From: Carettochelys insculpta
Lineage: Eukaryota > Chordata > Testudines > Carettochelyidae
Reading direction: 5' to 3'
NCBI RefSeq assembly: GCF_033958435.1
Contig: NC_134137.1
Coordinates: 245,194,501 to 245,258,500, forward strand
DNA: 64,000 bases
Position numbers and translations under genes: made by a program. The notes under the pieces are model-generated. The model had not been told where the DNA came from. It did not search any database and saw only the letters and a list, made by a program, of their open reading frames with translations. Position 1 is the stretch's first letter; each line of letters opens with the position of its first letter. This document shows, piece after piece, positions 33,301 through 45,300 of this stretch.

Positions 33301-36300
33301 GCAGCACTTCATTGGGCTAATTCTACCTCATGGCAACCTCGAAGTGTCAAACTTCGAAGTGCTAGCATCTGTTGTAGCCACGGGCACTTTGAATTGCTTG
33401 TGCTGCTTCAAAGTGCCATTACTTCCCAAAATTTTGGAGGAGGAAATTTTGGCGCGCAAGCACATGTGTATATATAAAATCTAGAACTGGAAGGGACCTT
33501 GGGAGGTCATCTTGTCCAGTCCCCTGCCCTCTTGGCAGGACCGAGCACCATCCTGTGACATTATTTGCCCCAATCCATTTGACACTTCGAAGTTGACATG
33601 GGGGAGAATTAAGCTAATGAAGTGCTGAAATGAACGTGCAGCACTTTGTTAGGCTAAATCACCCATCAGTCTGATTACCATGTCCCCTTGGAAGTTTGGG
33701 GCAAGTGTAGATGTATCCTCTAACTAAATGTTCTTTTTCTGTGGAAAGTGGGCGTTCTTCAAGAAGTATTTTTATAAACCCTTTTCTACATAATATGGAG
33801 AGTTTGTACAATATGAAACACTTCACTTCCCCCAAACAGCAAGGAAAATACTGTGTTTTCCTGTGGGACAGAGTGAATAGTTGTCTTCTGCCAATATACA
33901 GCCAGTAATACATCAGTTCTACATTTGTGTCCTTTTTGTACAGTTGCTATGTGATGCAGTAGTGTCACTTAACTGGGCAGGATACTTAAAGGGAAGACTA
34001 AACTTTGAATCCAAAAATACTTGGTCTTAAAAGACCCAGTTGTGCAACTTGCTGAACAGTCACAGTGAGCTTTGTTCCAGAGATGTGTACTTTATTGAAA
34101 CAAGCTGAATGTCTACATTTTGCCTTTCCTATGAATGCTCAGTGCCCCTGTATTGCAAAGTTTGTTGCCTAGGTACATGTATGAGAGGAAAAAGGTAGTT
34201 ATGTCATACTGTAGGTGGGGAATTGGAATTGAATATAATAGTTTCTAAGTATACAAGGTGCTATGGCATAAATATGGCTTAATGAAATAAGTGACAAAAC
34301 ATTTTGTGGGACTGACAATTCTTGTAGTAATTACTGCATTGTATAACTGAAGCTTTTTGATTAGGGCACTTTGCTGGAACAATAGTTACCAGTGTTTCAG
34401 GTTATTTTTGGTCTGGACATGAGACTAGCCCACTAGTGATTAAAAATTCCTTTTTTAACTACAAATAAAAATTTGCTGTTTGTAGGCAGACCGTTACCAG
34501 ATGTTGCTTGAAGAGCTGAAAGAAAACAGGATACAGCTGCAACTTTTCCGACTTTATCACAATGAGAAAAAAATTGACTTTTTAAACAACAAATTGGATG
34601 AAAAGAACATGCACATAAATACCAAAAGGGACTCTCTCTCTTCTGCTGAAGACACATTTAAAGCTAAGAAAAAAGTGCTTGGAATATTAAATAGAGACCA
34701 ACAGCAGATGGAAAAAGAAATGAAGTAAGTTTTCCTGTGATAAATTTTATTTAGGTATTATGATTGAATCTGCATTCTAAATTATTCTCCAAAGCATATT
34801 TTCCTTATCCAGAGAGTTGGGGGAGCGGGTGAAATTATGGCCTTGTTGAAGTCAAGGGGAGATTACGAAAACAGTAATCATGGTGGTACAAAATAAATAT
34901 ACATAATACTTACTTTTCAGCTGTTTTGTTGGTCACTGTTTTCAATAAAATATTTTACCTGTTTAATGTTCTAGGCATGGTATAGCATTATACTTCACTA
35001 TAAATCTTGGTTTTCAGTTATATGTATCAAAATATGACTCTTGGGCTGAAACATTTCAGGTGTGGTCTGTACATCAAGGGTGCATTTCTTGGTTTCACTG
35101 AAGCACAAAATTGACAAAAAATGTATTGTTTTCCGTTTAAAGAACTCTAGAAACATCATTGAATCAGAAGAAGCCACAGTATATTAAAGCAAAGGAGAAC
35201 ACTTCTCACCAAATCAAGAAAGTAGATATGGCTAAGAAATTATTAAAAGATAATGAGAAACACCTTGCTAAACAAGAGCAATACATTAAAGAATTGGATG
35301 CTGAGCTGACTGATGTTGAGAGAAGTTGGAGAGCATATGAAAGGAAGGTTGAAGAGGAGATGCTACAGAGAGGAGCAGATGTTGAGCTGGAAGCAAGTCA
35401 AGTGAGTTGTGGTTGTGGGTGAGTGGGGAAGAGCACTGAGTGAAATCCTCGTTCTGTTAAATCTAATGGGAGTTGACCAATGAGGTCAGGGGGGCATGAT
35501 TTTACATATTGTCTTCAAAGAGTAGTTACAAATCCAATTTGACTTAGCTCTTTTCTTTGCACTTTAGTCTGTTTCTCCAGTAGGTGGAGGAGAAATGGTG
35601 ATACTGCCTTTATTTTTCATTTCTTACAGGATTGTCCTGGAAACTGACAGACTTAAAATCTGTCAAGTTGTACGTAAACTTTGTACATAAGCAACTGATA
35701 TCTCTATTTCTGTATTTCTTCTATATGGAGGAGTAAATTGTAGAAGTTTTAATACCCCCTTGCTTTTTTGTTTTTTGTTTTATTTACAGTGTGAGCAGCT
35801 GCTGTTCACTAAGTGGTCAAAGTTAATGCAGAATGAGATTAGCAACTAGACTGGGAAACGTTAGGCTTGACTGTGCTGGTTTAACACAAGATTTTTGTAT
35901 AATGTTCCTGAGGTTCTCACTGTCCTTGTGCTGGAACTAAAATAACTCTGACAACTACCAGAGGGATATCTGTGTTAGTATCCACAAAAACAACAAGGAG
36001 TCCTGTGGCACCTTAAAAGCTGGGTTGGGCAATAATTTTTGATCGGAGAGGGGGAAACCACTCCAAGATATTAGTAAGTAGTTAAGGGCTGCAGTTTGCT
36101 ATGTAGGGAGTGCAGAAGGGAGCTCGGGGTAGGAGACTGGGGTGCAGAATAGGATGCGGAGTCTGAGAGGGAGTTCGGGTGAAGGAGGGTGTTGTAACCT
36201 CTGGCAGCTGTGGGATCCAGGCCAGGGGAGCCCAGCAACCCTGTGGCACAGGGAGCCGTGTGAGTCAGAGCGCCCCACCAGCAACCCCGTAGCTATGGAG

Positions 36301-39300
36301 ATCCTGGTTAGACTGTGCTGGAGGAGTCTGGTAGCCCTATGGAAGGGAGCCCTGCCAGCAGCTCTGCCTCTGCAGGGATCCTGTAGCCAGGGGGAGATGG
36401 CAACCCCATAGCGGGGAGTTGGCTGGGGCACCAAGCCCCTGTGGCAGCCCCGTAGCCACAGGGGCTGTGGCTGGGAGAGCCCTGCAGCCCTGTGGCAGTG
36501 AGGAGGCTGAGACGTGGTGCCCCCGCAATGATACATTCACAGAAATAGAATATGCCCATTCCGCAGATTGTAATTTTAAAAATGTCATGATGTATTTTGC
36601 CTAAAGCTTCCTCAAGATATACATATTCACATTCATAAGCCAATTTTCACGAGGTATGTTGGGTCATTTATAGAGGGTTCCCACGTCGTAGCAAAATAAC
36701 TTATTCTGAGTAACACCTTTACTTTTGAGCCACTCAGTATCTAGATAAATGTGTTGGTGTTCTCCTCTTTTCAGAAATGTTTATGGAAGCTTCAGTTATT
36801 TCAGGGGCGTGCAGAGTGGGGGTGTCCCCCCTTGGAGGTAGCATGAAATTTTGTAAAGGGGTGCAGCGTGATCAGGCTGATCCTCTGCTTCCATTACCTT
36901 CCCCGCTGCAATTCTGCTCCTATTATGCTGAGCTCTCCTAAGAGCACAACAAGAAGTCCTGTAGCACCTTATAGACTAACAGATGTTTTGGAGCATAAGC
37001 TTTCATGGGCAGAGACCCACTCCATCAGATACATGACTCATGCATTTCTGAAATTTCAGGACCAGGCTCCAAAGAGAAATTTCTGAGCTACAATTCATCT
37101 GCAAATTTGACACCCTCAGCTCAGGCTTAAACAAAGACTGTGAATGGCTGGCTAAATACAAAAGCAGCTTCCCCTCTGTTGGTGTTCACACCTCCAGATC
37201 AACTGCTGGTAGTAAGCCTCTCCCTTGCTGACTGAGCTAACCTTGTTATCCCCACCCTCGCTCTGGCTTATTTATGCCTGGCCCTGCAGATTTCCGAGAC
37301 CAGCATCTGATGAAGTGAGTCTGTGCTCACGAAAGCTCATGCTCAAAACTTTTCTGTTAGTCTATAAGGTGCCACAGGACCCTTCGTTGCTGTGAATATG
37401 CAGCGCCTCATCAGCATAATGCCAGCCGCGGTGATTCAAAAGTGCAGCTTTCGAATCACACGCCACCCATGTAGTCAGGGGCCTTTTGAAAGGACCCCCT
37501 AGTCTTCGAAAGCCCCTTATTCCTATTTGGTTTTAGGAATAAGGGGCTTTCAAAGACTGGGGGTCCTTTTTAAAAGGCCCCCATCTACATGGGTCGCACA
37601 CGATTCGAAAGTGGCACTTTTAAATTGCTGTGGCCAGTATTATGCTAATGAGGCACTGCATATTCATGGTAGTGCCTCATCAGCATCTGCCGAAGTGTCT
37701 CATCATCCCCCTTTCAAAAGGCTGGGGCTAGTGTAGACACAGCTGTTCAGACATAATTTCTTGAGGCATCCTGAGCTTTCTTTGAAGCTTCTGAGAGTTT
37801 GATAGAAAGAGAGAGGAGCATATTTTCTTTAAAGTTTCTCTGCTGCTTAGAATCCCATAGAGTGTGAGTTATAAAACTAACACAATTACTATCAACCTCT
37901 TTCTGGGGGTCAGAGAAATTATCATGTTTTTTATCTTCTGGACCCAGGAGATTTATAAAAATTTTTGCTGATCTCTCTCCCTTGAATGAATTAAAAACGA
38001 AAGCCAAGTTTTCCAAAAGAGAAAGTGGCATTCAGAAAGCTGATTAGTCCTCTGTCTCCCTGTGCCCCCAGGCCTTTGCCACAACTGTGGGAGTGCAGTG
38101 CATCACTTCTGGGAGATTGCTGCTTACTTCCAGGCCTGCACTGGGTGGGGTGGCGGCTGCTAATTGCAGGGACAAAAAACGGGAGCTGATGTAAAAAGTT
38201 TGCTCACCCCTGAGTTGTTAAATGACTTATTTAAACCAGCTCTAGACTGTAAGCAAGAAAACAGGAAAATCAAGTTTTAAATCCTCTCTTTCATGGTATG
38301 TGCTGACACTTACCTCCGTAAGTAGAAAGTAATTTACAGTCTTTAGGTTTGATAAAGTTGTTAATTTGCTAGTCAAGTACATAATAAAGTGAAAAAAAAT
38401 CACTTTTATATTTAAGGGAGTCTGTAATATTTGAATCTGTTTGTACAGCTTGATCGGTATAAAGAGCTAAAAGAACTAGTGAGAAAGAAAGTAGCTACAA
38501 TGACTCAGCAACTAGAAAAACTTCAGTGGGAACAGAAAGCAGATCAAGAAAGGATGGCATTTGATCGGAGGAAGCAAAAAGAAACTGAGGTATGTATACT
38601 GAGATGGAATTTAATTTTATGGGGAAAAAGAAACTGTCTTTTAACACCTGTCCGTCCCTTCACTTTTAAATGTTTGTATAATTGCATGAATACATTCTTT
38701 ACCAAAAAAAATTTCAACAACCTAAATATAATGCAGATGTCTGTACTTCTCTTCTGGCAGACCTACTGCCACATGACTGTCTCGTTTTTGTTCTTCAGTT
38801 ACTTTACATATTCCTTCTAGGACGTGGTTTCATGAAAGTGTGCTTGCAGATCTGAATGCTTATGCAAGCAATAGGGATCCAAGAATAGTGATGGGGCCAC
38901 ATAAGTAGCCCTCCATCTCAGTGGCCCACAGGTATTTCACTTGCCACCCATGGACCCTCTGCCTGTCCTGCATCCCCATGTGCTTATTGCAGAGTAGGGA
39001 ATTGAAGTCCTGTGCTTCCCACTCCTCCCATCCCAACATGTTTGGAGCACCACAAATCGCCTGATTCATGCTCAGTCCTTGCTCCTTCACTTTCTTCTCA
39101 GAGCTTGAACAACGGCAGACAGCTGATTGTGGTGTTCCAGTTTTGGGAGGAGGGGAGAGGCGTGGGGATGGAATGTGAATTAGTAAATATCAGTCAGCAG
39201 TGTGATGCTGTTGCGAAAAAGGCAAACATGATTCTAGGATGCATTAACAGGTGTGTCATGAACAAGACACGAGAAGTCATTCTCCCGCTCTACTCTGCGC

Positions 39301-42300
39301 TGGTTAGGCCTCAGCTGGAGTATTGTGTCCAGTTCTGGGCACCGCAGTTCAGGAAGGATGTGGAGAAATTGGAGAGGGTCCAGAGGAGAGCAACGAGAAT
39401 GATCAAAGGTCTAGAGAACATGACCTATGAAGAAAGGCTGAAAGAATTGGGCTTGTTTAATTTGGAAAAGAGAAGATTGAGGGGGGACATGATAGTAGTT
39501 TTCAGGTATTTAAAAGGGTGTCATAAGGCAGAGGGAGGGAACTTGTTCTTCCTTGCCTCTGAGGATAGAACAAGAGGCAATGGACTGAAATTGCAGCAGG
39601 GGAGGTTCAGGTTGGCCATTAGGAAAAATTTCCTAACTGTCAGGGTGATCAAACACTGGAACGAATTGCCAAGGGCAGTGGTAGAATCTCCATCACTGGA
39701 GCTATTTAAGAAGAGGTTAGATAGATGGCTTTCAGGGATGGTCTAGAAAATGCTTGGTACTGCCATGAGGGCAGGGGGCTGGACTCGATGGCCTCTCGAG
39801 GTCCCTTCCAGTCCTACTCTTCTGTGGTTTCTATGAAATCTGCGGTGTTCTGAAAGTGCTGGGAGGAAGGGGTGGAGTAGGAAGTGTAGAGCTCCAGCGC
39901 ACAACAAGCGCATAAAGGAGGGGGACAGATGGGGGGCGTGTGGGCCACAGGTGGAGAGCTGTAGTTTGCACACCACTGGTTTATACCATATTCATAAAAG
40001 TGAGATACATACATACATTCATGCTTCGTTAAATGAGTACTTTACTTACAAGTACTCACTTAAACAAGGTACATGCATATTTACCTTTTTCCCCTGGACA
40101 AGTGAACTCCCGCTGCTAATATGAGCCTAACCCCCTCCCTGCAGCTCCAATGCACTGTAGCCTGACCCCCACTGCTGGCCCTGCACACCCAAACTGCCAC
40201 AGCCTGATCCCCTGCCCGCCCCGTCTCCACTGTCCCAACCTGCTGCAGCCTGACCCACCGCCAGCCCCATGGCCCCAACCCACCGCAGACTGACCCCCCT
40301 GCAGCCCCAAACGGTGGCAGCCTGACCTCCTGCAGCCTGAACCCCCACTGGCCCTGCAGCCCCAAACTGCAGCAGCCTGGCCCCCCACCCACTGCCCCCG
40401 TGGCCCCAACCTGCCACAGCCTGACCCCCGCCCCCCGCCAGCCCCACACACCTAACCTGCAGCAGCCTGAACCCCATGGACACAACCCACCACAGTCTTA
40501 ATGCACCCCCGTCCACCCCACAGACCGAACCCACTGCCAGGTTTTAACCCTCCCTCCTGCTCATGGCCCCAAACTGCCCCCAGCCTTTAATCCTCCCTAA
40601 CCCCCACCTCCACAACCCGAGGTTCACTTACCTTTCAAAAGCAGCGCCACATGCTGCCAGTCTTTTGCCAAGTTAAGAGCACTAGAAACCAATCAGAGAC
40701 TTGTATGTGTATTTTAATGGTAATTTAGTGTCCCTCTTAATGAGTTTTCACCTATGACCTGAAAATTCGGAACCAATTGTGCTCATATAGCAAGGGGTGA
40801 GTGTACTGTCTTCGGTTCCCTCTTGCCATGACAACTGTACTGTTGGGACTCTGCAGTATCAATGATGTATTTCATCATCTTTCTTGTTTTAAGTTCATTT
40901 TTGTTATAGTTAGCTTACCACTTGTATATTGTTGTGACTGATTTTTGCAGGGGTTAGAGTTATTGTTTGATCTCCTGTCTGCTTTTGGAATTCAGGTCCA
41001 GAGTGTGGATTTTATTTCAACCACACAGACAGAAAAGGTAGCCTTTTCTGGTTCCTTGTACCACTGATGTATGGCAGATCAGAACAAGAAGTGTGACGTA
41101 TGACAAAAAACATACTTACATCACATCAGAGTGCTTACTTTTTTCTCTCTTAGGAAGAAGGTTAGTCTCCTGTTCAGGGTTCATTTTGAGTGACCTTTAT
41201 GTCTAGGTGCAGAAAGGAAACAGGACCATTTTAAAGGCTTGCCTTTGTCTGGAAACATTTCTGTAGTTGGGATTTGTTTTTTTGTGTTTTTTAATCCCCC
41301 AACTCCTTGTGCAAATCTTGTAATTTTTCCAACTAATATTAAGAATCCTATGGATGTAGCCTTCATATTTTGACACAGAGAAAAGGTGTACATTGATCTT
41401 CCTATGTATTCAGAAAGCTTCCAAAGGGGATTAGACTTTCCCAGCGGACATTCCAGTTTGTTCATATTTCAGGTTTTGAGGGTGTAAGGGCTCATTCTGT
41501 TTCATACAAGGTTACTTTTGTGGTTGGAGTGTGGCTACACACCATTTCCTTGCCATTGATTTGAAAAGTACTCGATTGGAGTGTTAATCATCCACAGATA
41601 CTTTAGAAGAGCACATCAACCAGTTAATTTTTAAATTAATACTCTTCCAGTTGGGTATTTGCATGGGGGGTGTGGGTACCTGCTTTTAACCTTTCACAAA
41701 TGGGAATATATAGGGGCAAGTCTCTAAGTAGAAATGTCACCTATATGTAGCTATTTTTTAGGATAATACCACTTTTATATTCTGCACTCTCCTCACTGTC
41801 TCCACTTCTTTGGAATTCTCATTGGTTTCTTTTACTTAGTCAAAGGAATTGAAAGAAGCTGAAGCTCTCTCTTTTATGAACTCATATTTCAACATTTGCG
41901 GATGGCTGTTTTCACAATTAAGCATTTGAGGGAAAGAAACCATATGGTATTTTTTCTAGAATTCTTTCTAAAATTTTACATTAACAGAATTCCAGTAAAA
42001 ATTACTTTGTCTCTGAATTGCTTTGAACTCTGAAACAGTCTGCCTGTTATAAATAGAATGCAATCATGTGTGAATAACTTTCATCCTTTTTCTAAGCTCT
42101 TAATCAGAGCAGCACAACTGCATTTCGGTAGATGAACATATTTTCTTTCTTTTTTTATGAGACATAGCATCACAGCTGATGTCTGCTTCATATTTTAATG
42201 TTTGAAACAACTTGATGGACTATCGTATGGTTAAAATAAAATACTTTTTTCTTTACATACTTTATTGATATACAGATGCATGAAAATGAAAGAATTTGAG

Positions 42301-45300
42301 ATGTAATTTCTCTTTCACTGTATATTGTACATTTTTAGTTTTTGTACTTTATTCCATTGAGCTTGTGGGGAGAAAAAACTAGTCATTTCACTTGCTGGTT
42401 CATATTCAGTAGTATAATGCTTGTGATGTTGGTTTTCAAATTCTGTAGAGGTACGATTCATTTTAAATTTGAAGTATTTATAAATCAAATCACGTTTGTT
42501 AGCAGATTTTGTAAAACTTTTAGATTTGTTTTAAATGCTGAACTTTGTTACCTAATTAATTATTAAAAGTGGTATTATCAAGTGCTATTTATGAAATGTC
42601 AAAATCCATTCACACTGAAGAGTCTTTATTCTAGTTGAACTCAAATGAATAATGTAATTTTGTTGGTTTTGGTAGACAGTATATTATTCTCATGAGGTAT
42701 TGCTATCCAGTAAACATTCAAAGCAATATAACTTAACCAAGAAATATCCATTGAATCCAAGGTTAGATGTATATTTATCAGTGCTCCACTCTAAAAATTG
42801 TGATCTATAATATTAGAAATTGGCTTTAGGATTATTTAGTTTTGTAAATTGCATCCTGTTCCTGGTTATTTAGGAAAATATAAAGCAAGTTGTGGAACAG
42901 ATAGATGATCACAAAAAACGAATTGAGAAGTTGGAGGAGTATGCCAAGTCATGCAGGTATGTTTGCTTTTTAAACAAATTAAAATAAGTTGGAATGCAGA
43001 CACTTTTCATGTTATAAAAAATTGAAGAATCAGAGTCAGATTGTGAATTAGTCACAGTTTATCCTCTGATTCTTGTCTTCCTTCTGCTCTGTGTTATGTA
43101 TGTAGAGTAACTGCATCAGCCCTTTTGTTGACACATTATTTCCACCTCCACACTAACACACTGTCCTGGTTTGTATTTGGATAGGTCAAAGATCTGCCAT
43201 GGAAAAGGAAGTGCAGCCCATAAAAATGAGGAGTTCTGTGCCCCCTTAAAGACTATCAGATTTGGTTTTTTTTGCTGAACAAGACTAACTTGGTTATCTC
43301 TCTGAAACGGGTGATTAACAATGCACAGATGAGCACAAGAGTACTTTTTGCCCTGTGCACATGTGTAATAAAGTGGGTCATGATTTTGGCATAGATTTTT
43401 CATCATGTGAATTTTGAAAAATAGTACCATGTATTGATTCACAGTTCTATTATATCCTCTATGTGTGTGTGTGTATCTTTTTCTCACATACTACCTTATT
43501 TTGATTTGAAGTGAATTGTTAGCAGAGAAAAAACAACAGGAGAAAGTCCTAACTGATGAAATGGAGAATTCAAGAGTACAGATAGCTCAAGTAAATGAAG
43601 AACTAAATAAAATAGTTGGTGAGTTGCAGAATGCTAGAATTGACTTCCATGAAGGAAGACGCCAGCAAATGAGAGCAGAAATGCTGGAGAGTCTGAAAAG
43701 ACTTTATCCTGATTCTGTGGTAATTGGATGCATTTTTTTACATTTTGGGTTCATAATTTGATTTAAGGTTTGCATTGAGTTGTATGTATGTATGTATGTA
43801 TGTGTAGCAGCAAGTGTCTTTTTGTGTGGCCTGAATATATTCTAATTTTGAATCTATGTATTCCAAGGATAATTGTAAAGGGGAATGACAATGCAAATTT
43901 TGCATTACAAAAGTGCTAGTAAATTTATTAAATTCAGTCTGTCTGCATTTAAAGATTTGATTGAGCTGAACCCAGGTTCTGATATGAAAGTTAATTTATA
44001 TCAATAGTAAACTCACATTCGTTTTTTTTGTACCATCGATAAGTAGGCTATTAATTAATGATTTTATTTTGAAAAATTTCAAATGGGGGAAAGGAGAAGA
44101 CTCCTGGGTAAATTCATCAACAAAAAGCGAAAAATCCTGCACACAATGTTTTCAAATTTTGCAAAATTCTGCATATTTTATTTGTCCAGATACCACAATA
44201 TAATCACACCAGTTTGTTATTTTGTCCTCTATTTCAAAATATGTCAGCAGTTGTGTCTAACAATGCAGACAATGCACAAGAGTCAGTAAAAAAATTTAAG
44301 ATTTCTTTCTAAGAATATTAATACAGAACTTTAACTAATAATTCATTTAAACTACAATACAGAACCATACCTCCCTCCCAAGCAGTGTAAAGGCTAGGGG
44401 GAATCAGGGGTAACAGAGGAACTAAGGGAGAGGTGTAAAATTTGATTAGTGCAGGTAGTCCATGAAGGCCTGCTCCTAACACCAGTGCCAGCCTCTTCTG
44501 TGTAATGGTCTTTGTAGATCTGTTTATTTTTTTAAAAATACCTTATCCATCACAGTGGTACCCCAATCGTTTTCCTTTTTTATTTCAAGCTTTGATTGTC
44601 AGTGGAACAGTTATCAATGTTAACATTTAAATTATTTTCATTACATTTCTGAGTCAGAATCATCAGAAATGAATTAGGGAAGTTCATAAGTTCATATGTC
44701 TCTTGAAACTACCATTCAAGCTATCTGCAAATTTAAGTGTTGTTTAGGCACTATTTGTGCTAGCTTAACTAAAATTATGTGTGTGGGGTTTCTTTAAAAT
44801 GGATTTAGTAAACTGATGTGAAACCCTGTGGACATTCTTAAAATGGCTAATTAGATATTTAATTTGAACAGATGAATTAGATCTAAGACTATTTTAAGAA
44901 TAACCACTGTTTTGTACTAGTTTAACTAAACTGTCATGGTCACACTAGCCCCTCACTTCGGAAGGGCTATGGTAATGTGGCACTTCAGAATATGCTAATG
45001 AGGCATTGCTGTGAATATGGAGTGCCCTATTAGCATAATGGCAGCCGTGCACACTTCGAAACTGCTGGTTTTGAAATGCACTCCACCCATGTAGCCGGGG
45101 GCCTTTTGAAATGATCCCCCTGATTTTTGAAAGCCCCTTCTTCCCAAAACGAGATAGGAAGAAGATTGGACTTTTGAAATTAGGGGGCTGTTTTGAAAGG
45201 CCTCTGGCTACACGGGCAGTGTGCATTTTGAAACCAGTGGGTTCGAAGCATGCCCACCTGCCATTATGCTAATGAGACACTGCATATTCCTGGCAACACC

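Larger units (their letters stand above)
36802..38212. mobile_element. hAT-like element hosting nested insertions
   Basis: Ends caggggcgtgcagagtggg and gtaaaaagtttgctcacccctg; candidate 8-bp flanks agttattt (36794-36801) and agttgtta (38213-38220) match at 6 of 8. The right-end phrase gatgtaaaaagtttgctca recurs in the element ending at 57780. Penelope-type sequence (36938-37398) and a Harbinger MITE (to 37742) are inserted in it. The interval 37743-38040 is unassigned; it may be hAT interior. Confidence 0.55.

Noticed and set aside
39012..39746. A 244-codon open frame as a host exon
   Set aside because: From about 39200 it is CR1 ORF2 C-terminus followed by a CR1 3' UTR; the start is unrelated intron.
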